From the NCBI GenBank assembly GCA_003387805.1, contig QGSR01000133.1, forward strand, positions 1 through 5,704: 5,704 nt of DNA. The letters are read 5' to 3'. Shown piece after piece: positions 1 to 5,514 of this stretch (position 1 is the first letter of the stretch; the number at the start of each line of letters is the position of its first letter). Source of the stretch: Bacillota bacterium. Lineage in GTDB: Bacteria > Bacillota > Limnochordia > Limnochordales > ZCTH02-B6. The position numbers and the translations under genes are program-made. The notes beneath the pieces are model-generated. The model did not search any database, had not been told where the DNA came from, and saw only the letters and a list, made by a program, of their open reading frames with translations.

Positions 1-555
1 GTACAGCCGCGGGAAGGCGTCGGCGCCCAGCTGGCGCGCCAGGGCGAAGTCGTACAGCGCGCCGTCCCGGGCCTCGTCGGTGTGCATGGTCTCGACGAAC
101 GCCTCCGGGTCCAGCCCCAGCTGCGCCGCGAGGCCGCGGTAGAACTCGTCGCTGGACGGATCGCCGCCGTCCCAAAAGTTGGCCCGCAGCAAGGCGTGGG
201 CGAACTCCAGCTCGGACCGGTCCGGCGCCAGCCGGCGAAACGCGACCAGCGCCCGGGCGCCGGGATCCGAGTCCAGCCGCCGCCGCTGCTTGGCCACGTT
301 TTCGAAAAACGCCTGGCCGAAGCGGACGCCGCTCATTTCCTCGAGGGGCCGGTAGCTCTCCCGCAGGCGCCGGGCTTCCTCCTCGCCGCCGATTTCCCGC
401 ACCTGGTCGTCCCGCACCATGCCGCCGCTGATGACTTCGATGCCCAGCCGGTGGCCGTTGTGCTCCATCAGCTTCTGCACCACCGATGTGAACACGTAGC
501 AGACGGGGCACAGCGCGTCGTAGACATAGATCAGCTTCGGGCGAAATTCGGTCAC
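1..555 (-). CDS. DsbA-family thioredoxin-fold protein (COG3531-like), 3' end outside the window
   Basis: Predicted thiol-disulfide oxidoreductase or isomerase of the DsbA/FrnE-like group. The 185 codons seen open with a beta strand (KLIYVYDALC) leading into a CPVC motif at residues 16-19, where relatives usually have CGWC or CPWC. The conserved stretch EVISGGMV follows at about residues 41-48. A helical insertion comes next, including GVRFGQAFFE and the DPEAFVE segment typical of this family. The last residues, GADAFPRLY, are the cis-proline loop (Pro182). Relatives are slightly over 200 residues, so only the final strand and helix should be missing. The start is GTG, chosen because GGAGG (563-567) lies 7 nt upstream and the family strand begins at once. 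No signal peptide is seen, so it is probably cytoplasmic. Its redox partner and substrate cannot be told from sequence. Confidence 0.88.
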   Translation of the reverse strand, partial: MTEFRPKLIYVYDALCPVCYVFTSVVQKLMEHNGHRLGIEVISGGMVRDDQVREIGGEEEARRLRESYRPLEEMSGVRFGQAFFENVAKQRRRLDSDPGARALVAFRRLAPDRSELEFAHALLRANFWDGGDPSSDEFYRGLAAQLGLDPEAFVETMHTDEARDGALYDFALARQLGADAFPRLY

Positions 556-620
556 GACCTAGCCTCCGTTCCAGGGTCTCCTGCAAGAAGACGGAATCCA
601 GCCGGGAACTTGCAGCGCGT

Positions 621-626
621 ATTATA
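621..626 (-). promoter_or_regulatory. Candidate -10 element of the DsbA-like gene
   Basis: A perfect TATAAT on the minus strand sits about 65 bp upstream of the GTG start, in otherwise very G+C-rich DNA. No good -35 hexamer is visible at 16-18 bp, so the assignment rests on the -10 box and its position. If real, the DsbA-like gene can be transcribed separately from the small gene upstream of it. Confidence 0.4.
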
Positions 627-660
627 CAACAACGCCGGCGGAAATGCCGCGGGGCGCGGG

Positions 661-816
661 TCAGCCCGCGCAGGCAAACAGCGCGACGGCCAGCATGAAG
701 AGAAAGCCGAGGAACGCGCCGACGCCTACGCCGGGATCTTTCTCCGCTTCTGTTCGGACGTAAGAACTGAAAATGGACAGGACGGTGAGGCGAATGAGCC
801 AATGCCAGGGTGACAA
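661..816 (-). CDS. Small two-helix membrane protein, 51 aa, unknown function, TTG start
   Basis: I do not recognise this protein. It has a hydrophobic first segment (about residues 4-20, with Arg9 inside), a short charged loop (RTEAEKD, residues 21-27) and a Gly-rich second hydrophobic segment (about 30-50, including GAFLGFLFMLAVALFACAG). It is therefore probably a hairpin-like inner-membrane protein. The TTG start is chosen because GGAGG (824-828) lies 7 nt upstream. The same frame stays open further upstream, but that extension is rich in Arg and His, has no comparable ribosome binding site and runs through the A+T-rich promoter region. The gene lies 105 bp upstream of the DsbA-like gene on the same strand and may be co-transcribed with it. 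The frame could be fortuitous; the ribosome binding site and the hydrophobic pattern together argue that it is real. Confidence 0.55.
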   Translation of the reverse strand: MSPWHWLIRLTVLSIFSSYVRTEAEKDPGVGVGAFLGFLFMLAVALFACAG

Positions 817-823
817 GGCGCTC

Positions 824-828
824 CCTCC
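824..828 (-). promoter_or_regulatory. Shine-Dalgarno site that fixes the TTG start
   Basis: GGAGG on the minus strand, within GGAGGGAG, is 7 nt from the TTG at 816-814. It is the main reason for reading the small membrane protein as a gene and for choosing this start over codons further upstream. Confidence 0.6.
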
Positions 829-857
829 GTTCCACGGGGCGTGGTGATGTTTCCGTA

Positions 858-892
858 ATTTTATTTTACAATAATACCTACTATTTTGTCTG
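858..892 (-). promoter_or_regulatory. Candidate promoter for the small membrane-protein gene in an A+T-rich island
   Basis: The minus strand reads CAGACA (892-887), an 18-bp gap, then TAAAAT (868-863), with a second overlapping TAAAAT at 863-858. The -35 matches the consensus at 4 of 6 positions. Bases 849-890 are strikingly A+T-rich compared with everything around them, as expected for promoter DNA between divergent genes. A plus-strand promoter for the protease-like gene probably lies in the same island, but I cannot choose one convincing hexamer pair. Confidence 0.35.
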
Positions 893-916
893 CCTCGCGC
901 CGGCGGGAGGCGGTGT

Positions 917-931
917 CGTGTTCTGAACACG
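917..931. promoter_or_regulatory. Perfect 15-bp palindrome, possible operator
   Basis: CGTGTTC-T-GAACACG has two 7-bp arms around one central base. It lies between the divergent genes, 58 bp before the ATG at 990 and about 25 bp beyond the A+T-rich promoter island. A compact symmetric site in such a place is typical of a dimeric repressor or activator. Immediately to the right, GTCG-AA-CGAC (931-940) is a second, shorter inverted repeat that shares base 931. I cannot name the regulator. Confidence 0.4.
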
Positions 932-989
932 TCGAACGACGGCCACGCCGGCTTGCGCGCCAGGGGCGCCGCGGACGGGAGGAGGCCGG

Positions 990-1673
990 ATGGAGCATTT
1001 GCTCGACTACATACAGAGGACCGCGCCGGGGCTCGTTCTCATCGCCTTGGTGTTCATCCTGGCGCGGCCCCGGCGGCACGCCCGGGTCGTGCTCTACATT
1101 CTCACGTTCGTCTTGCTCCGGGACGCGCTGACGCCGGTTTCGCTGTGGTCGCTGGGCGTGGCCGACGGCGCTCCGTGGATCAGGCTCTTTCCCAGCCATC
1201 TGTTCCTGCTGGGGATGGGACTTTCCAGCTTGCTGGCCGTGGTGCTGCTGGTTGTGCTGGACAAGGAGAATTCGAGAGACGTCGTCTTTCTGCGGCGGGG
1301 CTACGGTTTGCAGGCGTGGCCGGCGGCCGCCTTGGGGCTGGCGATTTTGCTGGCGCCTGTCTTTTTCAGCTATCGAGCCATCGGCATCGAGGAAAGGGGC
1401 GGTGCGGTCGATACGGGGCTCATCGGGTCGCTGCTGGTGTTTGCGCTCCTGGGCAATTTGCTGGAGGAGCTGCTCTTTCGGGGATACGTGTACAACAATT
1501 TCCGGACGAAAGACGTCGATCTGCGGGCGGGCGTCATCTGCGGCATCGTGGGCGCGAAGTACGGGGTGTTGCCCGCGGCGGTCGTGCACGGCGGAGCCAT
1601 CTTCATGCTCACGTCCGGGCTAATGAATGTTTGTTTCCGCGGCGTCATGCCTTTTGCAAGCGCCTTTGGCTGA
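990..1673 (+). CDS. CPBP (CAAX-type) intramembrane protease-like protein, divergent
   Basis: A 227-residue multi-pass membrane protein. Hydrophobic segments lie at about residues 13-25, 33-46, 69-90, 110-127, 143-157 and 180-210. The segment NLLEELLFRGYVYN carries the EExxxR motif of CPBP intramembrane proteases (Glu159, Glu160, Arg164), whose glutamate is catalytic in studied members. A His at residue 200 (AAVVHGG) may match the family's last conserved motif. The middle FxxxH motif is not visible, however, and the Asn or Asp expected four residues after the last His is Ile. The distance from EExxxR to His200 is also shorter than usual. The start has AGGAGG (980-985) 4 nt upstream and an overlapping GGAGG at 7 nt. 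Members act in bacteriocin immunity, prenyl-protein processing or regulated proteolysis; nothing here selects one. It could be a non-catalytic or decayed copy. Confidence 0.7.
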   Translation: MEHLLDYIQRTAPGLVLIALVFILARPRRHARVVLYILTFVLLRDALTPVSLWSLGVADGAPWIRLFPSHLFLLGMGLSSLLAVVLLVVLDKENSRDVVFLRRGYGLQAWPAAALGLAILLAPVFFSYRAIGIEERGGAVDTGLIGSLLVFALLGNLLEELLFRGYVYNNFRTKDVDLRAGVICGIVGAKYGVLPAAVVHGGAIFMLTSGLMNVCFRGVMPFASAFG

Positions 1674-1930
1674 ATCCCGACGGCGTCGTGAACGAGGACC
1701 AGATCTAGCTGCCGCTCCAACTGCAGCGACCGCATGTGGCCCATGACACGTTCGCACTCGGGTTTCACCCGGCGGCTCACGGCCGGCATTGCCGGCGACA
1801 CGCCCGCGAGGACGACCGATCCCGGAAAAGTTGGGACTTCTTACCTATGCAATTCGGAAGAAAGCACAGAGGTGCGGCGGCCGAGGTCGCGGAAGTTCCC
1901 TGGGAGACTCCTTGGAAAGGGGAAGCAGAG
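1674..1930. other. Intergenic stretch with small inverted repeats and a coding-like antisense fragment
   Basis: These 257 bp separate the protease-like gene from the Ggt-family gene. They contain two short hairpin-forming repeats, CGGGT-ttc-ACCCG (1759-1771) and GCCGGC-att-GCCGGC (1782-1796); neither is followed by a T-tract, so no terminator is called. The minus-strand frame from 1840 to the left is open, has high G+C at codon positions 1 and 3 and low G+C at position 2, and reads like a protein segment (for example LDLVLVHDAVGIQPKA). It lacks a start codon with a ribosome binding site. I found no convincing plus-strand promoter for the downstream gene and no riboswitch that I recognise. Confidence 0.4.
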
Positions 1931-3676
1931 ATGTTTCTCGCAAAGAGCACGTGGCCGGCGAGCCGACGCTTCTGGCTGCAGCGGACGGTGGCCGTGCTGG
2001 TCGTGGCCGCCATGCTGCTGTCGCTGCCGGCGGCGGCGCTGGGGCAGGAGGGGGTCGGCGGCAACGGGATGGTGGCCACCGCCGACCCGCTGGCGTCGCT
2101 GGCGGGCCTGGAGATTTTGCTGCACGGCGGCAACGCGGTGGACGCGGCCGTGGCCGCGGCGCTGGCCATCGGCGTGGTGGAGCCCAACGCCTCGGGCCTG
2201 GGCGGCGAAGGCTACATGGTCATTTACCTGGCCGACACCGGCGAGGCCACGGCCATCGACTTCCGGGCCGCAGCGCCGGGCGAGGCCACGTATGAGGCGT
2301 ATCCCGACGGCGTGCCCAGCCGCGGCTGGGGCGCGGTGGCCGTCCCGGGCACCGTGGCGGGCCTGGCGCTGGCGCTGGAGCGCTACGGCACCATGACGTG
2401 GGAGCAGGTGTCCCGGCCGGCCATTCGCCTGGCCGAGGAAGGCTTCGTCGTCACCGAAACGCTGGAAGGCGTCATTCTGGACAGCTACACGACGCTGCTG
2501 GAGGATCCCGAGCTCAGCTCCGTCTATTTGAAGGACGGCCTGCCGCCCATGGCCGGCGACGTGCTGCGCAACGAAAATTTGGCGTACACACTGCGGGTGC
2601 TGGCCGAGCAGGGGCCGAGGGCCTTCTATGAAGGCGAAATCGCCGAGCGCATCGTCGCGGCCGTGCGGGCCGGCGGCGGGCTTTTGTCGCGGGCGGACAG
2701 GAAGCCCTACCCCGCCATCGGGCGGGACCCGCCCGGCGGCAGTGACCGCGGCGGCGAATTCCGCGGCGCGCCCCCGCCGGTGGGCGGCGGCGTCAGCGTA
2801 GTCAATGCGCTCCAGCAGCTGGAGCACTTTGACCTCTCCGCCGGCGCGCCCGTCTCCGCCCGGACGCTGCACCTGATCACCCAGGCCACCCGGCGGGCCC
2901 ACGTGGACCATCTGGAGTACGTGGCCGACCCGGCGTACTGGGACGTGCCGGTGAAGGGCCTGACCCATCCGGGCTATGCGGCGCTGAGGGCCGCCGAAAT
3001 CGACGAGCACGAGGCGGGCCCCATGCCGCAGGCCGGCGACCCGTGGCCTTTTGAGTACGACGAGGCCGCGGCGCTGGCACCGGGCGTGTACGGGCTCATC
3101 GAGGAAGTGCAGTCGCCCAGCACCACCCACATTTCCGTGGTGGACCGGTGGGGCAACGCGGTGTCCCTGACCCAGACGCTCAGCAGTTTCTTCGGCGCCG
3201 GCGTGGCCGTGCCGGGCCTGGGCATCGCGCTGAACAACCAGATGCAAAACTTCGCCGGGCCGGGCCACCCCAACCAGCTGGAACCCGGCAAGCGGCCCCG
3301 CACCATCATCGCGCCCACCATCGTGCTGCACGAAGGCCGGCCGTTCCTGGTCGTGGGCAGCCCGGGCGCGGCCCGCATCCTGTACGCGATGGTGCACATC
3401 CTGACCAACGTCATCGACTTCGGCATGGGCATCCAGGAGGCCATTGACGCGCCGCGGACGTACAGCTTCGCGACCAGCAACCGCACCGAAATGGAAGCCC
3501 GCATTCCCGAGCCGGTGCGGGAGGAGCTGGCCGCCATGGGCTACACCCGCATCGACGTTCGCGCCGATTACGACCTGTACTTCGGCGGCGCCCAGGCCAT
3601 CCTCATCGACCCGGAAACGGGCGAGCTGCGCGGCGGCGCCGACCCGCGGCGGGCCGGCGGCGTGGTCGCGTACTGA
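1931..3676 (+). CDS. ggt: Secreted gamma-glutamyltranspeptidase-family enzyme (Ntn hydrolase)
   Basis: A 581-residue precursor; E. coli Ggt has 580. Residues 1-38 form a signal peptide (RR region, hydrophobic core, cleavage near ALG-QE), so it acts outside the cytoplasmic membrane. The large subunit shows the family start GGNAVDAAVAAALAIGVVEP and then DFRAAAP, whose Arg112 matches E. coli Arg114. PPPVGGG lies at 281-287. Autocleavage should occur before Thr398 in STTHISVVD; Thr398 matches catalytic Thr391 and leaves a 184-residue small subunit. NNQM (435-438) and GSPGA (476-480) follow. The lid loop of E. coli Ggt is missing, as in Bacillus enzymes. Several residues that bind gamma-glutamate differ (Ser418, Asn440, Thr458, Ile459), so the substrate may not be a gamma-glutamyl compound. 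Residues 257-272 also deviate from the family. The ATG is chosen because AAAGGGG (1916-1922) precedes it and the signal peptide begins there. Confidence 0.93.
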   Translation: MFLAKSTWPASRRFWLQRTVAVLVVAAMLLSLPAAALGQEGVGGNGMVATADPLASLAGLEILLHGGNAVDAAVAAALAIGVVEPNASGLGGEGYMVIYLADTGEATAIDFRAAAPGEATYEAYPDGVPSRGWGAVAVPGTVAGLALALERYGTMTWEQVSRPAIRLAEEGFVVTETLEGVILDSYTTLLEDPELSSVYLKDGLPPMAGDVLRNENLAYTLRVLAEQGPRAFYEGEIAERIVAAVRAGGGLLSRADRKPYPAIGRDPPGGSDRGGEFRGAPPPVGGGVSVVNALQQLEHFDLSAGAPVSARTLHLITQATRRAHVDHLEYVADPAYWDVPVKGLTHPGYAALRAAEIDEHEAGPMPQAGDPWPFEYDEAAALAPGVYGLIEEVQSPSTTHISVVDRWGNAVSLTQTLSSFFGAGVAVPGLGIALNNQMQNFAGPGHPNQLEPGKRPRTIIAPTIVLHEGRPFLVVGSPGAARILYAMVHILTNVIDFGMGIQEAIDAPRTYSFATSNRTEMEARIPEPVREELAAMGYTRIDVRADYDLYFGGAQAILIDPETGELRGGADPRRAGGVVAY

Positions 3677-3677
3677 G

Positions 3678-3694
3678 CCGGCTGCCGCAGCCGG
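3678..3694 (+). repeat. Small hairpin directly after the ggt stop
   Basis: CCGGCTG-CCG-CAGCCGG is a perfect 7-bp stem with a 3-nt loop that begins one base after the stop codon. No T-tract follows. It may protect the mRNA 3' end or slow polymerase ahead of the larger terminator about 13 bp downstream. Confidence 0.45.
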
Positions 3695-3706
3695 AATGCC
3701 AGCCGA

Positions 3707-3758
3707 AAACCGCCGGGGCACCGAAAACGTTCGGGCCCCGGCGGTTTCTTGTTCGTTT
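3707..3758 (+). terminator. Strong intrinsic terminator of the ggt transcript
   Basis: The outer arms AAACCGCCGGGGC (3707-3719) and GCCCCGGCGGTTT (3735-3747) pair over 13 bp. The inner arms CCGAA (3721-3725) and TTCGG (3730-3734) add 5 bp around the tetraloop AACG, with one bulged A at 3720. A T-rich run (3745-3758) follows on the plus strand, interrupted by C and G. It cleanly separates the ggt unit from the secretion unit to the right. Confidence 0.85.
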
Positions 3759-3796
3759 GGCCGCTCGGGCACCGGATTTTGTGCCGCCGGATCCAC

Positions 3797-3830
3797 CGTG
3801 AGACAAATTTCCCCCTGTCGTGAGACAAAT
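3797..3830. repeat. 12-bp direct repeat at 22-bp period upstream of the transporter gene
   Basis: CGTGAGACAAAT occurs at 3797-3808 and again, identically, at 3819-3830. The 22-bp period is about two helical turns, so both copies face the same side of the DNA. The second copy overlaps a small inverted repeat, TGTC-GTGA-GACA. Both lie 86-119 bp before the ATG at 3916, upstream of the A+T-rich stretch where a promoter is expected. They are candidate tandem activator or repressor sites. An old insertion-sequence end with repeated terminal motifs is the other possibility. Confidence 0.55.
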
Positions 3831-3851
3831 GCCTACGTCCATGAACCTGCG

Positions 3852-3879
3852 TTTTCCTGTATATTTCGTACCGTAATAC
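3852..3879 (+). promoter_or_regulatory. Candidate promoter of the two-partner secretion unit
   Basis: TTTTCC (3852-3857), a 16-bp gap and TAATAC (3874-3879) lie in a locally A+T-rich stretch, about 37 bp before the ATG and just downstream of the direct repeats. Both hexamers match the consensus only partly, so this is a positional guess. Confidence 0.25.
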
Positions 3880-3915
3880 CATTCTGCGCAACGCTAGATC
3901 CGGAGGGGCTCGTGC

Positions 3916-5514
3916 ATGGGTGAGGCGACGAGGGGGGTCCGGGCTGTTGCAGTTGCGGTGCTTGCGGGGTTTTTGTCCTTCCTCGGATGGCCCGCCGCAG
4001 CGGTGCACGCCGAAGGCGAACCGGCGTTTGCTCTGCGCACGCTGCAATTGGAAGGCGTAACGGTGTTCCGCGAAGGGGACTTGAGCCCGCTGCTGGAGCA
4101 CCTCATCGGCCGCGACGTGACGCTGTCGCAGCTGGAGGAGGCCGCCGACGCGGTGGCCGCCTTCTACCGCGCTGGAGGCTATCCGTTTGCCTTCGCCTAC
4201 GTGCCGCCCCAGGAAGCGTCCGGCGGCGTGGTCGTCATCGCCGTGGAAGAGGGGCGCTACGGTTCCGTCGTCATCGAAAACGAATCGCGCCTGCGGGACG
4301 AGACGGTGCAGAACCTGCTGGGGCCGGTGCGCCCCGGGGCCGTCGTCGAGGCGCAGTCATTGACGTGGGCCATGCGGCGCCTGGACGGCGCGGCCGGCGT
4401 CAGGGCCCGGGGCGTCTTCCGGCCCACCGGCCAGCCCGGCACGGCCGAGCTGGTGGTCACCGTCGAGGACGCCAAGCGCGCGTCGGGCTACGTCATGGCC
4501 GACAATTTCGGCGATCCCACCGTCGGCGAAACCCGGTGGACGGCCGCGGTGCAGTTGGACAACCTGACCGGGCGGGCCGACCGGGCCGAGCTGCGCGTCG
4601 TCTCCAGCGACGGCTCCTTCGCCGGCCGCGTCGCGTACTCGCTGCCCAGCTTCCTCCAAAGCGGCCAGTATTACTGGAGCGCCGCCTACACGGCCGTGCG
4701 CAGCCGCTACGGCGGACCTTTCGCCGCGCTGGAATACACCCAGAGAGTCGACGCGCTGCAGCTGTCGCTGCAAGGGCCCGGCCGCGGCATCGGCGCCGTC
4801 GGGTCCGGGACGGCGGTGGTGGCGCCGCATCGCCTCCACGAGCTGGGTCTGGAGTATCGGCGGCACCAGACCAGCATGCTGGGCGTGGTGACGCCGTGGG
4901 AACTGCTGACGCTGAGCGCGGGGCAGAGCGAGGAGTGGCCCCTGACGCGCTTCGCCGGCGTGGACCGCTACTCGGCCCGGCTGACGCTGGGCTATCTGCA
5001 TTCGCCCGACCCCGGGGTGCTGGCGGAGGATCGGCTGCTTCTGCGCAGCGCGGGCTTGTTCGCCACGCTGAACGTGTCGTTGTCGTGGCGCATGCGTCTG
5101 CCCCGGGATTTCGTCGTGACGGCCGGCCTGGAAGGCCAGTGGGCGTCCCGCAACTTGCACGGGTCCGAGAAGTTCGGGCTGGGCGGCCCGTCGGGCGTGC
5201 GGGCCTACGGCACGGGCGACGCGTCGGGCGATGAAGGCTGGCTGGCCCGCCTGGAGGTGCAGCGCCCGTTCACCGAGGCCCGCTGGACCGTGTTCGCCTT
5301 CCTGGACGGCGGCGCCGTACGAAAGAACAAGCGGCCGTGGCGGCCCGAGGAGGACTACTCCGAGGCGCGGGCCGGCGCGGGCATCGGGCTGAGCACGCCC
5401 GAGCAGTTCCCCGTCAGCGGCCGCGTGGAATATGCCGTGCCGATTCAGCTGACCGACGAGGCCGGCGGCGAAACCGCCGGCCGGTGGTGGGTGAGGGCGT
5501 CATGGCGGTTCTGA
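3916..5514 (+). CDS. TpsB-type outer-membrane transporter (ShlB/FhaC/HecB family)
   Basis: A 532-residue outer-membrane protein that exports a partner exoprotein through its barrel. A signal peptide (1-32, ending AVHA) is followed directly by two POTRA domains. POTRA1 (about 37-114) includes LQLEGVTVF, the GGYPFAFAYVPPQ segment and VEEGRYG; POTRA2 (about 115-186) ends in VTVEDAK. These periplasmic domains receive the substrate. The beta-barrel runs from about 188 to the C-terminal Phe532, a typical sorting residue recognised by the BAM machinery. The conserved loop-6 region GLGGPSGVRAYGTGD (421-435) carries the family arginine (Arg429). Length and order match the family. There seems to be no room for the N-terminal plug helix and linker of FhaC. 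GGAGGGG (3902-3908) lies 7 nt before the ATG. The gene overlaps the next start by 13 bp, the usual transporter-substrate coupling. Its presence implies a diderm cell. Confidence 0.93.
   Translation: MGEATRGVRAVAVAVLAGFLSFLGWPAAAVHAEGEPAFALRTLQLEGVTVFREGDLSPLLEHLIGRDVTLSQLEEAADAVAAFYRAGGYPFAFAYVPPQEASGGVVVIAVEEGRYGSVVIENESRLRDETVQNLLGPVRPGAVVEAQSLTWAMRRLDGAAGVRARGVFRPTGQPGTAELVVTVEDAKRASGYVMADNFGDPTVGETRWTAAVQLDNLTGRADRAELRVVSSDGSFAGRVAYSLPSFLQSGQYYWSAAYTAVRSRYGGPFAALEYTQRVDALQLSLQGPGRGIGAVGSGTAVVAPHRLHELGLEYRRHQTSMLGVVTPWELLTLSAGQSEEWPLTRFAGVDRYSARLTLGYLHSPDPGVLAEDRLLLRSAGLFATLNVSLSWRMRLPRDFVVTAGLEGQWASRNLHGSEKFGLGGPSGVRAYGTGDASGDEGWLARLEVQRPFTEARWTVFAFLDGGAVRKNKRPWRPEEDYSEARAGAGIGLSTPEQFPVSGRVEYAVPIQLTDEAGGETAGRWWVRASWRF
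5493..5497 (+). promoter_or_regulatory. Ribosome binding site inside the transporter gene for the next start
   Basis: GAGGG lies 4 nt upstream of the ATG at 5502, within the last codons of the transporter gene. It supports the start at 5502 over the in-frame ATG at 5538, which has no comparable site, and suggests translational coupling. Confidence 0.4.

Noticed and set aside
82..813. Plus-strand open frame of 243 codons at the left end
   Set aside because: It runs antisense through the DsbA-like gene and the small membrane-protein gene, both of which have better starts and recognisable features.
1736..1930. Upstream in-frame extension of the Ggt-family protein from an ATG at 1736
   Set aside because: No ribosome binding site precedes it, the added 65 residues are His- and Arg-rich, and it would bury the signal peptide that starts at 1931.
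1841..1930. Possible riboswitch or T-box leader ahead of the Ggt-family gene
   Set aside because: I looked for T-box, TPP, glycine and cobalamin core motifs and saw none. The stretch has no convincing aptamer or terminator hairpin.
3768..3785. Inverted repeat GGCAC-8-GTGCC after the terminator
   Set aside because: The stem is only 5 bp with an 8-nt loop, which is expected by chance in DNA this rich in G and C.
1841..3796. Long open minus-strand frame of 651 codons opposite the Ggt-family gene
   Set aside because: It is antisense to an unmistakable enzyme gene. Its His-, Arg- and Gly-rich translation is the usual mirror of G+C-rich codons, and no domain is visible.
3987..5234. Plus-strand 415-codon frame inside the transporter gene
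   Set aside because: The translation is dominated by Arg, Ala and Gly with no domain. The overlapping frame encodes a clear TpsB protein.
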